A stretch of 64,000 bases of DNA from Rahnella woolbedingensis (GCF_003602095.1 NZ_RAHH01000007.1:155395-219394); one strand, 5' to 3'; numbered from the stretch's first letter, positions 26,887-38,014 are shown. A program made the numbers and translations. Notes: generated by a model from the sequence alone, not told the origin.

Positions 26887-28146
26887 TTACACGCTGACGG
26901 TGGGATCCTGCTCCACCGGCGGTTCTCCCGCCGTTTTTTTCGGAGCCAGCAAACCGTCGGCACGGAACATCGCTTTGATGCCGCGCACGGCCTGACGAAT
27001 ACGGTCCTGATTTTCGATCAGCGCAAAACGTACATGCGTATCGCCATAATCGCCAAAACCGATGCCCGGAGAGACACAAACTTTGGCGTCTGCCAGCAGG
27101 CGTTTGGCGAATTCCAGTGAACCTAAATGCGCATACGCAGGCGGAATTTTGGCCCAGACGTACATCGACGCTTTCGGGTTTTCTACCATCCAGCCGGCTT
27201 CATGCAGCCCGCGCACCAGCACGTTACGTCGCTGACGATACTGCTCGGCAATGTCTTTCACACATTGCTGATCGCCTTCCAGCGCAGCAATCGCGGCGAC
27301 CTGCAACGGCGTGAACGTCCCGTAATCGTGATAACTTTTGATACGCGCCAGCGCGTTGACCAGTTCCGGATTACCGACCATAAAGCCGATACGCCAGCCC
27401 GCCATGTTGTAACTTTTCGACAGCGTGAAGAATTCTACTGCGATATCTTTTGCACCCGGCACCTGCATGATGGACGGCGCTTTCCAGCCGTCATACACGA
27501 TGTCGGCATACGCCAGATCGTGAATAACCAGTACGTTGTACTGTTTCGCCAGCGCCACCACGCGTTCGAAGAAATCCAGCTCTACGCACTGCGCCGTCGG
27601 GTTGGACGGGAAGCCGAGGATCATCATTTTCGGGCGCGGAATGGTTTCACGAATGGCTTTTTCCAGCTCAGCAAAGAAATCCACACCTTCTGCCAATGGC
27701 ACGGAACGCACCTGAGCACCGGCGATCACCGCGCCGTAAATGTGGATCGGATAACTTGGGTTGGGCACCAGAACGGTATCACCATGATCGAGGGTCGCCA
27801 GCATCAGATGCGCCAGACCTTCTTTCGAACCGATGGTAACGATAGCTTCGCTTTCAGGGTCGATCTCCACCTGATAACGGTCGGCATACCAGCGGGAAAT
27901 GGCGCGACGCAGACGCGGAATGCCGCGTGAGGTCGAATAGCCGTGAGTATCTTCGCGCTGCGCAACCTGCACCAGTTTTTCCACAATGTGTGGCGGTGTC
28001 GGGCCGTCAGGGTTGCCCATACTGAAATCAATAATGTCTTCGCCGCGATGGCGTGCGGCCATTTTCAGTTCAGCGGTGATGTTGAAAACATAAGGGGGAA
28101 GACGATCAATACGTGAAAAACGACGTGGTGAACTGGAATCAGCCAT
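26887..28146 (-). CDS. alaC: Alanine transaminase AlaC
   Basis: 419 aa (E. coli 412), fold type I PLP aminotransferase that makes alanine from pyruvate and glutamate. The PLP lysine lies in [38 protein letters not shown] and [12 protein letters not shown] mark the cofactor pocket. The start at 28146 ([20 protein letters not shown]) follows GAGGAAATT; the longer frame is leader. Its position beside ypdAB is the same as in E. coli. Confidence 0.94.
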   Translation of the reverse strand: MADSSSPRRFSRIDRLPPYVFNITAELKMAARHRGEDIIDFSMGNPDGPTPPHIVEKLVQVAQREDTHGYSTSRGIPRLRRAISRWYADRYQVEIDPESEAIVTIGSKEGLAHLMLATLDHGDTVLVPNPSYPIHIYGAVIAGAQVRSVPLAEGVDFFAELEKAIRETIPRPKMMILGFPSNPTAQCVELDFFERVVALAKQYNVLVIHDLAYADIVYDGWKAPSIMQVPGAKDIAVEFFTLSKSYNMAGWRIGFMVGNPELVNALARIKSYHDYGTFTPLQVAAIAALEGDQQCVKDIAEQYRQRRNVLVRGLHEAGWMVENPKASMYVWAKIPPAYAHLGSLEFAKRLLADAKVCVSPGIGFGDYGDTHVRFALIENQDRIRQAVRGIKAMFRADGLLAPKKTAGEPPVEQDPTVSV

Positions 28147-28288
28147 AATTTCCTCTGGATACGTAAGCGCCCGGACCGTCCGAGCGACGCTGGCCGCGTT
28201 GCGGCCTTCAACGAACATAACGCAGAGAAATAGGGCTGTCGAGATACCGAGCAACATTTTTTACTGTGTTTGTTAACAACAGATTTGA

Positions 28289-28825
28289 CTACGGGCGCGG
28301 ATCGGTCGCCAGCAGCCCCAGCAGCCAGTCGTTTTTCCATTCGTCACCAATCCGGTAACTGTCGCGCAATCGCCCTTCCATCTGGAAACCACATTTCTCC
28401 AGCACCCGGCGCGAACCGTCATTGCCTTCGAGCACGTTGGCCTGTAAGCGATGAAAACCGCAATGATCAAAGGCGAAATTCAGCACTTCACGCAGCGATT
28501 CGACCGCGTACCCTTTACGCTGATGCTCAGGCGCAAGAATAAAGCCGACTTCACCCTGTTTGTAAGGCCGCCAGTCAGGGAAAAATCCGGTCAGCCCCAC
28601 GGCGGCACCGGTCTCTTTTTCGCGGATCATCAGGCATAACCAGAAGTCGCAATAGCGATCCCAGTTGCCGAGGCGCTGCTCAAAACGGGTGTGAACCAGA
28701 GCGGGCAGTTCGATATCGCCGATAAAACGCATGACCTCCGGCGTCTGGTACAACCGCAAGAAAAATGCCCAGTCGTCAGCCTGGATGGGCTGCATAATCA
28801 GCCGCGGCGTTGATAACGAAATCAT
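28289..28825 (-). CDS. GNAT acetyltransferase, RimJ/RimL type
   Basis: 178 aa. The GNAT core is clear: an N-terminal strand STPRLIMQPIQADDW, the acetyl-CoA loop LAPEHQRKGYAVESLREVL (Q/RxxGxA variant), HRLQANVLEGNDGSRRVLEKCGF, and a typical end YRIGDEWKNDWLLGL. This class acetylates N-termini of ribosomal proteins or small amines; the target here is unknown. It is a single gene between alaC and ypdA, absent from that site in E. coli. Confidence 0.85.
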   Translation of the reverse strand: MISLSTPRLIMQPIQADDWAFFLRLYQTPEVMRFIGDIELPALVHTRFEQRLGNWDRYCDFWLCLMIREKETGAAVGLTGFFPDWRPYKQGEVGFILAPEHQRKGYAVESLREVLNFAFDHCGFHRLQANVLEGNDGSRRVLEKCGFQMEGRLRDSYRIGDEWKNDWLLGLLATDPRP

Positions 28826-28936
28826 CTCGGTTGGCTCTCCTGTGTCTGCCGATGGTGAAAGTCTGACCTTTTACATATAATAACGGCTGAATCCATTTGG
28901 CACGCTTATCTTTAGCGCGCAAAGAGTTAATCTGCC

Positions 28937-30640
28937 ATGCCTCACATTTTCGATATGCTGCTGGCGGTCTTTGACCGTGCGGCGCTGATGCTTATTTGTC
29001 TGTTTTTCCTCACGCGTACTCCGCTGTTTCGTAAACTGCTGCACAAAGAAAATGAGAACCACACGCCGCTGGAACTGGCGGCTGTCACGGCGATTTTCTC
29101 ACTGTTCGCAATTTTCGGTACGCTTTCCGGGATCAACGTCGAAGGCTCGCTGATTAACGTGCGGACCATCGCCATTATGTCCGGCGGGATCCTCTTCGGG
29201 CCGTGGGTCGGCATCATCACCGGCCTGATTTCCGGTACGCACCGTTTTCTCATCGACATTCACGGTCCGACGTCGATTCCGTGTCTGATCACCAGTATCA
29301 CCGCCGGTTTCCTTTCCGGTTACATCAATAAAAAAGTCAAAAAAGCGCTGCACTGGAAAGTCGGGATCATCGCCGGAATGCTGTGTGAAACGCTGACCAT
29401 GGTGCTGATTTTGCTGATGGCGCGACCATTTTCGCTCGGGCTGGATATCGTCATGAATATCGCCGCGCCGCTGATCCTCGGAGCCAGTTCCATCGGCCTG
29501 ATTGTGTTGCTGGTACAAAGCGTCGAAGATGAAAAAGAGGTCATCGCTGCGCGACAGGCGCGTCTGGCGCTGGATATTGCTAATAAAACCCTTCCGTATT
29601 TTCGTGATATCAACGCCGATTCGCTGGCCAGTATCTGCCGAATTATCCGCGAGGATATCGATGCTGACGCCGTGGCGATAACCGATACACGCAATATTCT
29701 GGCGTACGTCGGTGTGGGCGCGGATGAATATAATATCGGCCACGAATCGCTGAGTGAGATGACCAAAGCCTCGCTGGAAAGCGGTGTGATCACAGTCAGA
29801 AACAATGATGAAATGGATCGCACGCCGCAGATCCACTCTTTGATTATTATTCCATTGTGGGAAAAAGGCGAAGTGACCGGCTCGCTGAAAATCTATTACT
29901 GCGACCCGCACCGTATAACCTATTCGCTGAAAGTGATGGCCATCGGGCTGTCGCAAATTATGTCCACACAGATGGAAGTCTCGCGCACCGAGCAACTGCG
30001 CGAGATGGCCAACAAAGCCGAAATGCGGGCATTGCAGAGCAAGATAAACCCGCACTTTCTGTTTAACGCGCTGAATGCAATTTCATCGTCAATTCGGGCC
30101 CGGCCGGACGTGGCGCGTCAGCTGATCATCAATCTTTCCCGCTATCTGCGCTACAACCTGGAACTGAATGACGAGCTGATCGACCTGCGTAAAGAGCTGC
30201 ATCAGGTGCAGGATTATATCGCCATCGAGCAGGCACGGTTTGGCAGCAAACTGACGGTGATTTATGACATTGATGACGATATTTCGGTGAAAATCCCCAG
30301 TCTGCTGATCCAACCGCTGGTAGAGAATGCCATTGTTCACGGCATCCAGAAATGCAGTGGAAAAGGCGTGGTAGTGATTTCAGTGAAGCATCAGGCCGAG
30401 GGGATTAAAGTTTCAGTGAAAGATACCGGCCACGGGATTAATCAGGAAACCATTGATCGCGTGGCGCGCAATGAAATGCCCGGCAATAAAATCGGCCTGC
30501 TGAATGTGCATCACCGCGTTTCATTGTTATATGGACAGGGTCTGACCATCCGGCGACTGGAGCCGGGCACCGATATTTCTTTTGTGATTAACCACGCGCC
30601 TGCGAAAGTCACGGCGGCCATACAGAGCCAGACAGCCTGA
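28937..30640 (+). CDS. ypdA: Pyruvate-sensing histidine kinase YpdA
   Basis: 567 aa (E. coli 565), LytS family. Five to six N-terminal membrane helices form the 5TM sensor domain ([20 protein letters not shown]), then a GAF-like region (~residues 210-350), then the kinase with phospho-acceptor histidine in [19 protein letters not shown] and an ATP lid ([26 protein letters not shown]). With YpdB it responds to extracellular pyruvate in E. coli and induces the transporter gene yhjX. The ypdB gene follows after 66 bp. Confidence 0.95.
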   Translation: MPHIFDMLLAVFDRAALMLICLFFLTRTPLFRKLLHKENENHTPLELAAVTAIFSLFAIFGTLSGINVEGSLINVRTIAIMSGGILFGPWVGIITGLISGTHRFLIDIHGPTSIPCLITSITAGFLSGYINKKVKKALHWKVGIIAGMLCETLTMVLILLMARPFSLGLDIVMNIAAPLILGASSIGLIVLLVQSVEDEKEVIAARQARLALDIANKTLPYFRDINADSLASICRIIREDIDADAVAITDTRNILAYVGVGADEYNIGHESLSEMTKASLESGVITVRNNDEMDRTPQIHSLIIIPLWEKGEVTGSLKIYYCDPHRITYSLKVMAIGLSQIMSTQMEVSRTEQLREMANKAEMRALQSKINPHFLFNALNAISSSIRARPDVARQLIINLSRYLRYNLELNDELIDLRKELHQVQDYIAIEQARFGSKLTVIYDIDDDISVKIPSLLIQPLVENAIVHGIQKCSGKGVVVISVKHQAEGIKVSVKDTGHGINQETIDRVARNEMPGNKIGLLNVHHRVSLLYGQGLTIRRLEPGTDISFVINHAPAKVTAAIQSQTA

Positions 30641-30706
30641 TCCGCAGGAACGCTTTTTCGTTTTACCCGCCCGCATTTCGGGCCACCGCACCGGGGAGAT
30701 AATTCA

Positions 30707-31447
30707 GTGAAAGCAATTATCGTCGAAGATGAAATACCGGCTCAGGAAGAGCTGAGTTATCTGATTAATACGCACAGCAGCATCCAGGTCGAAGCGATAT
30801 TTGACGACGGGCTGGACGTGCTTAAATATCTGCAATCGCATGAAGTGGATGCGATTTTTCTCGATATCAGCATTCCGTCGCTCGACGGCGTTTTGCTGGC
30901 GCAAAACATCAGTAAATTTGCCCATAAGCCTTATATCGTGTTCATCACTGCCTACAAAGAACACGCCGCCGAAGCTTTTGAAATTGAGGCTTTTGACTAC
31001 ATTCTCAAGCCTTATCATGAGTCGCGTATTGTCACCATGCTGCAAAAGCTGGAGTCACATTTTCGCCGTGATAAACAGGAGGGGAGCCAGCCAGTGACGG
31101 GCAGCGCTCAGCGGGTCAGTCACAGCATTAATCTGATCAAAGACGAGCGGATTATCGTCACTGATATCAACGATATCTATTACGCCGCCGCGCAGGAAAA
31201 GGTCACGCAGGTTTACACCCGCAAAGAAGAATTCACCATGCCGATGAACATCACTGAATTATGCAACCGCCTGCCGGAGGAGCATTTTTTCCGCTGCCAT
31301 CGCTCTTATTGCGTGAATCTTTCAAAAATCCGCGAGATCGTGCCGTGGTTTAATAACACCTATATTTTGCGTCTGAGCGATTTGGATTTCGAAGTGCCGG
31401 TGAGCCGCAGCAAGGTGAAGGAATTCAGGCAGTTAATGCGGTTTTGA
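30707..31447 (+). CDS. ypdB: LytTR response regulator YpdB
   Basis: 246 aa (E. coli 244). The receiver domain has VEDE and phospho-acceptor Asp53 (AIFLDISIPSLDG). A LytTR DNA-binding domain occupies residues ~140-246, with HRSYCVNLSKIREIVPWF typical of the family. It is the partner of YpdA. The gene is convergent with glk, the two separated by a palindromic repeat at 31474-31500. Confidence 0.95.
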   Translation: MKAIIVEDEIPAQEELSYLINTHSSIQVEAIFDDGLDVLKYLQSHEVDAIFLDISIPSLDGVLLAQNISKFAHKPYIVFITAYKEHAAEAFEIEAFDYILKPYHESRIVTMLQKLESHFRRDKQEGSQPVTGSAQRVSHSINLIKDERIIVTDINDIYYAAAQEKVTQVYTRKEEFTMPMNITELCNRLPEEHFFRCHRSYCVNLSKIREIVPWFNNTYILRLSDLDFEVPVSRSKVKEFRQLMRF

Positions 31448-31473
31448 CCTGGGGGTGGAACAGGATTTTCTTG

Positions 31474-31500
31474 CTTCTCCCCCTGCGAAGGGGGAGATTG
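31474..31500. repeat. Palindromic repeat, half copy (ypdB-glk)
   Basis: CTTCTCCCCCTGCGAAGGGG matches the left half of the element at 15331-15440. Lying between two convergent genes, it may serve as a shared terminator hairpin. Confidence 0.7.
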
Positions 31501-31510
31501 GAAAGGAGTT

Positions 31511-32476
31511 TTAGATTGTCATACCCATGGACTGACGCAGGTAGGTACCCGCCCCTAACAACCCCGGCTGATCGTGTGTGATCAGGAATACCGGGATATC
31601 CATCAGGTAATCTTTGAAGCGGCCTTTGTCTTCAAACGCGGCGCGAAAACCGGACGCTTTGAAGAATTCGAGGAAACGCGGAACGATGCCACCGGCGATG
31701 TAAACGCCGCCAAATGTCCCCATGTTCAGCGCCAGGTTGCCGCCGAAACGCCCCATGATCACGCAGAACAGTGAAAGCGCACGGCGGCAATCGACGTTTT
31801 CATCCGACAGCGCCAGCTCAGTCACGTCTTTCGGTTTGAAGTTTTCCGGCACGCGTTTATCAGATTTCACAATGGCGCGGTAAAGATTCACCAGCCCCGG
31901 ACCGGACAGAATACGCTCGGCGGAAACGTGTCCCATTTCTGTACGCAACTGCTCCAGAATAATGTCTTCTTCTTCGCTGTTCGGTGCGAAATCCACATGA
32001 CCGCCTTCGCCCGGCAGGCTCAGCCACTGCTTGTTGGCGTGGATCAGATGCGCGACACCCAGCCCGGTACCGGCACCATAAATGACTGCCGGTTTTCCGT
32101 CCTGCGCTTTTTTCCCACCAAACTGCAATAAATCCTGTTCTTTGAGCATCGGGATTGCCATAGAGACGGCAGTGAAATCGTTGATCACTTCCAGATTTTG
32201 CAGCCCCAGACTTTTCTTCATTTCTGCAATGGAGAATGCCCAGGTGTGGTTAGTCATTGCCACCCAGTCGCCGGTGATCGGACAGGCAATGGCGATGCAG
32301 GCATCTTCAATCTCCTGGTTTTGCAGAGAGAGATACTCACGGACTGTGGCTTCGAGGCTGTCGTATTCCAGCCCGGAGAAAGTTTTCGCCTGCGAAATCT
32401 CGCCGCTGTCCAAAGCGCAAAGCGCCAGGCGGCAGTTGGTGCCCCCGACATCGCCCACCAGGGAGTATTTGGTCAT
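31511..32476 (-). CDS. glk: Glucokinase
   Basis: 321 aa, identical in length to E. coli Glk. ATP-dependent phosphorylation of glucose to glucose-6-phosphate in the cytoplasm. Motifs: [14 protein letters not shown] (phosphate 1), [13 protein letters not shown] with the catalytic Asp, [11 protein letters not shown], and [12 protein letters not shown]. The position beside ypdAB and yfeO follows E. coli, lacking the fryA/ypdC genes in between. Confidence 0.96.
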   Translation of the reverse strand: MTKYSLVGDVGGTNCRLALCALDSGEISQAKTFSGLEYDSLEATVREYLSLQNQEIEDACIAIACPITGDWVAMTNHTWAFSIAEMKKSLGLQNLEVINDFTAVSMAIPMLKEQDLLQFGGKKAQDGKPAVIYGAGTGLGVAHLIHANKQWLSLPGEGGHVDFAPNSEEEDIILEQLRTEMGHVSAERILSGPGLVNLYRAIVKSDKRVPENFKPKDVTELALSDENVDCRRALSLFCVIMGRFGGNLALNMGTFGGVYIAGGIVPRFLEFFKASGFRAAFEDKGRFKDYLMDIPVFLITHDQPGLLGAGTYLRQSMGMTI

Positions 32477-32801
32477 GTTATTCTCCGCAAAAGTAAATTC
32501 GTTATACTGCGCACCCGCGCCATCAAAGCAGTGCTAAAGAGTACGCTGCCAGCCATCATGATGTAAGCTGTCATCATCCATTAAAACGACGGGTGAAACC
32601 CTGCCTGTGGGGCAAAGCTTACAGTTTCGTGTGGGCAAAATAGCGGTAATTGCTATACGCTGCAACGCAGTTTTGAACCCGCGCACATTTATGCGGCATG
32701 TTACGCACAATAATGTCGACAGCCAGCAAACAGACTTTGCCAGGATTCATCTAAACTATTAGGGCAAACAAAGCGTTAACGATAAATAAGGAAATTCTTG
32801 C
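32477..32801. other. glk-yfeO divergent intergenic region
   Basis: 325 bp separating glk from yfeO. It must hold both promoters. I see several short direct and inverted repeats but no element that I can name, and no tRNA, repeat family or reading frame with a plausible start. Confidence 0.5.
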
Positions 32802-34064
32802 ATGTTTCATCCCCGCGCCAGAATTATGCTGGCTTTCGCCCTGCCCGCAGTCATTATCGGGGTGCTTTCCAGCCTGATTCTGGTCTTTGTCATGATGATT
32901 GCCGGTGCACTGCAAAACCTGCTGTGGGAACACATCCCCGCCGTTTTACAGGTGAATACCGAATCCGCTAGCTGGACGTTATTTATGCTGACGCTGACCG
33001 GCGTGGGTGTCGGCGCACTGATCAAGTATATGCCAGGCCACGCGGGTCCGGATCCCGCCACGGAATCGCTGATTGGCGCGCCAGTGGCGGTGAACGCTTT
33101 GCCGGGTCTGGCGCTGGCGCTGATGCTCGGGCTGGCGGGTGGCGTCAGTCTGGGGCCGGAGCATCCGGTCACGGTGATTAATATTGCGCTGGTCGCCTGG
33201 CTGGGCTCACGGCTGATGCCCAAAGTGCCGACGACTGACTGGGTGATCCTGGCGGCGGCCGGTACCATCGGCGCACTGTTTGGCACGCCGGTCGCTGCGG
33301 CGCTGATTTTCTCGCAAACGCTCGGCAATAATAAAGATGTCCAGTTGTGGGATCGCCTGTTTGCGCCTTTGCTTGCCGCAGGTGCCGGTGCGCTGACCAC
33401 CGATCAGTTCTTCCAGCCGGATTTCTCACTCAGCATTCCGTCTTATGATTCGTCCAGACTGATCGACATTTTCAGCGGTTCCGTCGTGATACTTATCGCC
33501 ATCGCGCTGGGGATGATCGCCGTGTGGCTGTTCCCGCATTTGCACCGGCTGTTCAATAAAATTCAGAACCCGATATTGCGCCTCGGCCTTGGCGGTTTTG
33601 TTCTGGGTTTACTGGCGCTGATCGGCGGAGAAATCACGCTGTTCAAAGGTCTCGATGAAATGAAAGAGCTGGCGCATTCCAATCAGCTGTTTGAGATGGG
33701 GCCGCTGCTGGCGATTACACTCACCAAACTCGCGGCGTTAGTGGTGGCAGCCGCCTGTGGTTTTCGTGGCGGACGCATTTTCCCGGCGGTCTTCGTCGGA
33801 GTCTCACTCGGCCTGATGCTGCATCAGTACGCGCCAGACGTGCCTGCGGCAGTGACGGTGTCCTGTGCGGTGATGGGGATGGTGCTGGTGGTGACGCGCG
33901 ACGGCTGGCTGAGTCTGTTTATGGCCGCTGCCGTGGTACCGGGGCTAAAACTGCTGCCGTTGCTGTGCATCGTCATGCTGCCAGCCTGGCTGATGCTGGC
34001 CGGTAAGCCGCTGATGCTGGTTGCAAAACAGCGGCTGAACCGTCCAACATTGGAAGAAGATTAA
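32802..34064 (+). CDS. yfeO: ClC-type ion channel protein YfeO
   Basis: 420 aa (E. coli 418). It belongs to the chloride channel family, with about 10-12 helices and degenerate selectivity motifs ([47 protein letters not shown]). The transported ion has not been established. Neighbours glk and mntH match E. coli. Its stop overlaps the stop of ygeA by 3 bases (34062-34064 against 34061-34063) on the opposite strand. Confidence 0.92.
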   Translation: MFHPRARIMLAFALPAVIIGVLSSLILVFVMMIAGALQNLLWEHIPAVLQVNTESASWTLFMLTLTGVGVGALIKYMPGHAGPDPATESLIGAPVAVNALPGLALALMLGLAGGVSLGPEHPVTVINIALVAWLGSRLMPKVPTTDWVILAAAGTIGALFGTPVAAALIFSQTLGNNKDVQLWDRLFAPLLAAGAGALTTDQFFQPDFSLSIPSYDSSRLIDIFSGSVVILIAIALGMIAVWLFPHLHRLFNKIQNPILRLGLGGFVLGLLALIGGEITLFKGLDEMKELAHSNQLFEMGPLLAITLTKLAALVVAAACGFRGGRIFPAVFVGVSLGLMLHQYAPDVPAAVTVSCAVMGMVLVVTRDGWLSLFMAAAVVPGLKLLPLLCIVMLPAWLMLAGKPLMLVAKQRLNRPTLEED

Positions 34065-34759
34065 TCCTGTTTTAAAGCAAATTCCGCCGCCGCCAGCGCA
34101 TGAATGGCGGTGGTGTCGAAGACCGGAACGCTCGCGTCTTCAGCACCGACCAGCAGGGTAATTTCGGTACAGCCGAGTATGATGCCTTCCACGCCCTGCT
34201 GTTCTAATTTGCCGATAATCCGGCGATATTCCTCGCGGGAATCATCCTTAATAATGCCCAGACACAGCTCTTCGTAAATGATGCGGTGAACAATCGCACG
34301 GTCGGCTTCATCCGGCGTCACCACGTCAATCTGATGCTTTTCCTGCAAACGTCCGCGATAGAAATCCTGTTCCATGGTGAAACGCGTGCCGAGCAGGCCA
34401 ATTTTACGCAGCCCCTGCCCTTTGATTTTTTCTGCCGTCGCATCAGCGATATGCAACAGCGGCAGGCCGCCGATACGTTCGATATCGTCCGCCACTTTAT
34501 GCATGGTGTTGGTACACACGACGATGACGTCAGCGCCTGCGCGCGCCAGTGAATTTGCGGCGTTACCGAGAATTTCACCCGCCTGCTGCCAGTCACCGGC
34601 CATTTGCAGCTTTTCGATTTCATAAAAATCGACGCTGTAGAGAAACAGTTTGGCCGAATGTAATCCGCCCAGTTGTTGTTTCACATGCTCATTGATCATG
34701 CGGTAATACGGCACGGTGGATCCCCAGCTCATGCCGCCAATCAGCCCTAATGTTTTCAT
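34061..34759 (-). CDS. ygeA: Broad-specificity amino-acid racemase (YgeA/RacX family)
   Basis: 232 aa, aspartate/glutamate racemase superfamily, PLP-independent. The two catalytic cysteines sit in [12 protein letters not shown] and [31 protein letters not shown] and [17 protein letters not shown] match E. coli YgeA closely; that enzyme acts on several amino acids such as homoserine. In E. coli ygeA lies elsewhere (near lysA), so the location is different here. Confidence 0.9.
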   Translation of the reverse strand: MKTLGLIGGMSWGSTVPYYRMINEHVKQQLGGLHSAKLFLYSVDFYEIEKLQMAGDWQQAGEILGNAANSLARAGADVIVVCTNTMHKVADDIERIGGLPLLHIADATAEKIKGQGLRKIGLLGTRFTMEQDFYRGRLQEKHQIDVVTPDEADRAIVHRIIYEELCLGIIKDDSREEYRRIIGKLEQQGVEGIILGCTEITLLVGAEDASVPVFDTTAIHALAAAEFALKQD

Positions 34760-34801
34760 CTTTATGCTCTGTATTTTCCGGATGCCAAAACCATAACCGA
34801 C

Positions 34802-34841
34802 AAAAAGCCCGCGGACAAAGAAAATGTCGGCGGGCTTTTTT
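34802..34841 (-). terminator. Terminator behind the PACE gene
   Basis: Hairpin with GCCCGC/GCGGGC arms extended by GGACA/TGTC, flanked by A-runs and T-runs so it could work on both strands. The gene it follows is the PACE gene on the minus strand. Confidence 0.8.
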
Positions 34842-34863
34842 ATCCAGCGTCAGGCGTTCCCAG

Positions 34864-35337
34864 TTAATGTTTCGCCGGGCAATCCTCTGCGGCCAGACGA
34901 CGGTTCATCCAGCGCTGGCGCAGCGTGTCGTAAACCCAGTTGTACGCCACGGTATACGGCAGGAAGAACAGGAAGAACCCGATTTCCAGCATAAAGGCGT
35001 CCAGCAGGCCGATACCCAGCCACAGCGCGGCGATCGGCAGACCCATCAAGATGAATCCGCCTTCAAAGCCCAGCGCATGCGCCACGCGGATTTTAAATGT
35101 TCGCACCACGCGGGAAACCGGCCAGAATTTATCGAACAGGCTGTTATAAACGATGTTCCAGACCATCGCTGTCGTCGATAACATGATGGCCAGTGCGCCC
35201 ATTTCCCAGACCGGTTTGTTCAGCGCCCAGGCTGCGGCGGGGGCTGAAATCAGTACCGCGAGGGTTTCAAAACCTACCGCATGAAAGATGCGCTCGCCGA
35301 ACGTTTTCTGAGTGATATTTCGTGTTTGCTTAGACAT
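34864..35337 (-). CDS. PACE-family efflux protein
   Basis: 157 aa, four membrane helices arranged as two bacterial transmembrane pair domains. The N-terminal motif ERIFHAVGFETLAVL has the membrane glutamate needed for proton coupling in Acinetobacter AceI, and a second RVAHALGFEGGFILMGLP repeats the pattern. Family members export biocides and polyamines. A LysR gene is divergent 142 bp away, as aceR is beside aceI, so local regulation is likely. Substrate unknown. Confidence 0.85.
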   Translation of the reverse strand: MSKQTRNITQKTFGERIFHAVGFETLAVLISAPAAAWALNKPVWEMGALAIMLSTTAMVWNIVYNSLFDKFWPVSRVVRTFKIRVAHALGFEGGFILMGLPIAALWLGIGLLDAFMLEIGFFLFFLPYTVAYNWVYDTLRQRWMNRRLAAEDCPAKH

Positions 35338-35479
35338 AAAAACCTGCCTGATCCCTGATAGTTGTTACGTTAACTGCTACGTGACGGCTGTCACAGGCGG
35401 CCATTATCATCACTAAATGAGATAGGTAAAAGATAGAAAGTATCGATAAAATAGATAGATTGAACTCACAGGAAACCTT

Positions 35480-36367
35480 ATGCGCTACTCCCCCGAAGCC
35501 CTGATAGCGTTTGTCGAAGCCGCCGATGCCGGATCGTTTTCGGCAGCGGCGCGAAAGCTGCGTAAAAGCCAGTCCACCGTCAGCACGGCCATCGCCAATC
35601 TGGAAGTGGATTTAGGCGTCACATTGTTTGACCGTCAGAGCCGCCATCCGGTACTGACGCCTGCCGGGCAGCGCGTGCTGAGTCACGTTCAGGCGATTCT
35701 GGCCGCCAGCGAACGGCTCGATGAACTGGCAGTACGGTTATCCACGCAGGTGGAAACCCGCCTGACGTTTGTGCTTTCAGATACCTATCAGCCGACTCAT
35801 CATGAGGCGCTGCTGCGCCGTTTTGAGCGCCGGTATCCGGATATCGAATTTGAGTGTCAGATTGCCGAAGATCAGGACGTGATCGACCTGTTGCAGTCAG
35901 GCCGCGCGCACATCGGCATGGTGGAAGTGCAGGCGAGTTACCCGCCGGATATCGGCGTGGCGCGCCTGCCGGAACAAACCGATATGTCGATTTTTTACAG
36001 CCGCGAGCATCCGCTGGCAAAAATGACCCAGTTACAGCCGGAGCAATTGCACACATTCCGCCAGCTCTGTCTGCAACCTTACAGCCGCCGGGAAATGCCC
36101 CGGGCGCAGGGGCAAATCTGGTCAGCGCCCAGTTATCTGATGCTGCTGGAGATGGCGGAACAGGGATTTGGCTGGGCGACGCTGCCGCACTGGCTGGTGA
36201 AGCAGTTCGGACATGACAAACTGGTCAGCCTGCCGATGCGCGGCTGGCCGAAGCAGATTTCGGTGGATGCGGTGTGGAGTAAAAACAATCAGCCCGGTCC
36301 GGCGGGTTGCTGGTTCATCGACCAGCTGATGGAACCGCCGTCACCGGAAACCGATTTACTGCCCTGA
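35480..36367 (+). CDS. LysR-type regulator next to the PACE gene
   Basis: 295 aa. The N-terminal winged HTH (residues ~1-60: ALIAFVEAADAGSFSAAARK, LEVDLGVTLFDRQSR) is followed by the effector domain. The arrangement, divergent from the PACE exporter, suggests that it controls that gene. Its last 12 bases overlap the end of ipdC on the other strand, so the two transcripts collide; an effect on ipdC is possible but unproven. Confidence 0.85.
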   Translation: MRYSPEALIAFVEAADAGSFSAAARKLRKSQSTVSTAIANLEVDLGVTLFDRQSRHPVLTPAGQRVLSHVQAILAASERLDELAVRLSTQVETRLTFVLSDTYQPTHHEALLRRFERRYPDIEFECQIAEDQDVIDLLQSGRAHIGMVEVQASYPPDIGVARLPEQTDMSIFYSREHPLAKMTQLQPEQLHTFRQLCLQPYSRREMPRAQGQIWSAPSYLMLLEMAEQGFGWATLPHWLVKQFGHDKLVSLPMRGWPKQISVDAVWSKNNQPGPAGCWFIDQLMEPPSPETDLLP

Positions 36368-38014
36368 GTTACGCTTTGCCAGTGATTTAGTCACTGAATT
36401 CAGCAGCTCAGGAATATCCATTTTCGGCAAAATCACTTCTATCCAGGCCATCTGCCTGCGGGCGGTGGCCTTTTCTATCGCATCTTTCAGTGCCCGCGGC
36501 GAATCAGCCCGTGCGCTGAACACTTCTTTTCCGCCAAACGCCGCCGGGAACTGCGTCCAGTTCCACTGCGCGATATCGTTGTAGCGCTGGGTTTCGCCGT
36601 GGATCGCCCGCTCGACGGTGTAGCCGTCATTATTAATCACAAAAATAATCGGCGGCAGACCGTAACGGATGGCGGCACCTAATCCCTGAAGGGTCAGCTG
36701 CGCAGATCCGTCGCCGATCAGCAGCACCACACGGCGATCTGGTACGGCAATCTGCACACCAAACGCCGCAGGCAGCGTGAAGCCAATCGAACCCCATAAA
36801 GGCTGGACAACGAACTGGCAATCTTGCGGCAAATTCAGCGCCGCCGCGCCGAAACAGGCGGTGCCCTGCTCGGCAACCAGCACGTCGCCCGGCTGCAGGA
36901 AATCCTGGATCTGCTGCCAGAAGGCATATTGTCCGAGACTGGTGTCGTGCGACAAAGGCAAGGCGTTGCGTTTAACAGCGTACGGCGTGGAGCCACAGCC
37001 CAGTTCGGCGGTAAGGCGGTGCATCACACTCACCGTTTTTTCGAGCGGCAGCTGATGGAAAATCTGGTCACCCACACGGGCAAAAAAAGGCTGGAGGTCG
37101 ATGCATTTTCCCGTCGGAAGCTGCTGGGTAAAACCGGCGGTGATCGTATCGGTGAATTTCACGCCGACCGTGATCACTACATCCGCCCCTTCAATCGCCT
37201 CTTTGGTGGACGGTGCACTGGCGGCGCCCGAGTAGGTCCCGGCGAAATTCGCCTGCTGCTCGTTGAATAAGCCTTTGCCCATCAGCAACGTGGAGTGCGC
37301 CAGTGGCACTTCTTCCATCCATTGTTCCAGCGCCTTTTTGGCTTTGAAACGGTCTGCCAGAAAATCTGCCAGTAACGAAACACGGTTTGCGCCACGCAGC
37401 TGTTTTTCAGCAGCAGTAACAAAAGCTTCGAGAGAAGAAGCCGAGAAAGGCGGCTGCCGCGCAGGCAACGGATGCGCCCGGGTGCTGACCGGCAGCGCGG
37501 CGACGTCGCTGGGCAGTAACAGATAACCCGGACGCGAGGTGTACATCACCTCTTCTATTACACGGTCGATTTCAGTCAGCGCATTTTCCGGCGTCAGGGA
37601 AGCCTGCGCTGTGCTGACCGGTTCTGACATCCGCATAAAGTGGCAAAATTCGCCATCGCCCAGCGTGTGATGCAGCAACTCGCCTTTGCGCTGTGACGCC
37701 AGCGCCGGTGCGCCGACAATATGCACCACCGGCACATACTCCGCGTAGCTGCCGGCAATGCCGTTCAGCGCACTCAGCTCGCCGACGCCAAAGGTGGTCA
37801 GCAACGCCGCAATGCCTTTGGTGCGCGCATAGCCGTCCGCGCCATAAGCTGCATTTAATTCATTGGTGCAGCCAATCCAGGTGATTTGCTGATGATTAAT
37901 CACGCTGTCGAGGAATTTCAGATTGTAATCACCCGGTACGCCAAACAGTTCGGAGATCCCGCTAAACGATAAGCGGTCTAAGAGATAGTCACCTACGGTA
38001 TAGATATTATCCAT
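36356..38014 (-). CDS. ipdC: Indolepyruvate decarboxylase
   Basis: 552 aa, the same length as IpdC of Enterobacter cloacae. Thiamine-diphosphate enzyme converting indole-3-pyruvate to indole-3-acetaldehyde, the key step in microbial auxin synthesis; related enzymes act on phenylpyruvate. Visible: FGVPGDYNL, the cofactor glutamate in GCTNELNAAYGADGYAR, HHTLGDG, and the ThDP-binding GDGSAQLTLQG...NNDGYTVE. A plant-associated lifestyle is suggested. I found no clear TyrR box upstream. Confidence 0.92.
   Translation of the reverse strand: MDNIYTVGDYLLDRLSFSGISELFGVPGDYNLKFLDSVINHQQITWIGCTNELNAAYGADGYARTKGIAALLTTFGVGELSALNGIAGSYAEYVPVVHIVGAPALASQRKGELLHHTLGDGEFCHFMRMSEPVSTAQASLTPENALTEIDRVIEEVMYTSRPGYLLLPSDVAALPVSTRAHPLPARQPPFSASSLEAFVTAAEKQLRGANRVSLLADFLADRFKAKKALEQWMEEVPLAHSTLLMGKGLFNEQQANFAGTYSGAASAPSTKEAIEGADVVITVGVKFTDTITAGFTQQLPTGKCIDLQPFFARVGDQIFHQLPLEKTVSVMHRLTAELGCGSTPYAVKRNALPLSHDTSLGQYAFWQQIQDFLQPGDVLVAEQGTACFGAAALNLPQDCQFVVQPLWGSIGFTLPAAFGVQIAVPDRRVVLLIGDGSAQLTLQGLGAAIRYGLPPIIFVINNDGYTVERAIHGETQRYNDIAQWNWTQFPAAFGGKEVFSARADSPRALKDAIEKATARRQMAWIEVILPKMDIPELLNSVTKSLAKRNSGQ

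Noticed and set aside
27127..30055. Frames opposite alaC (27127-27930) and ypdA (29099-30055)
   Set aside because: Antisense to well-supported genes, no start signals and no recognisable domains.
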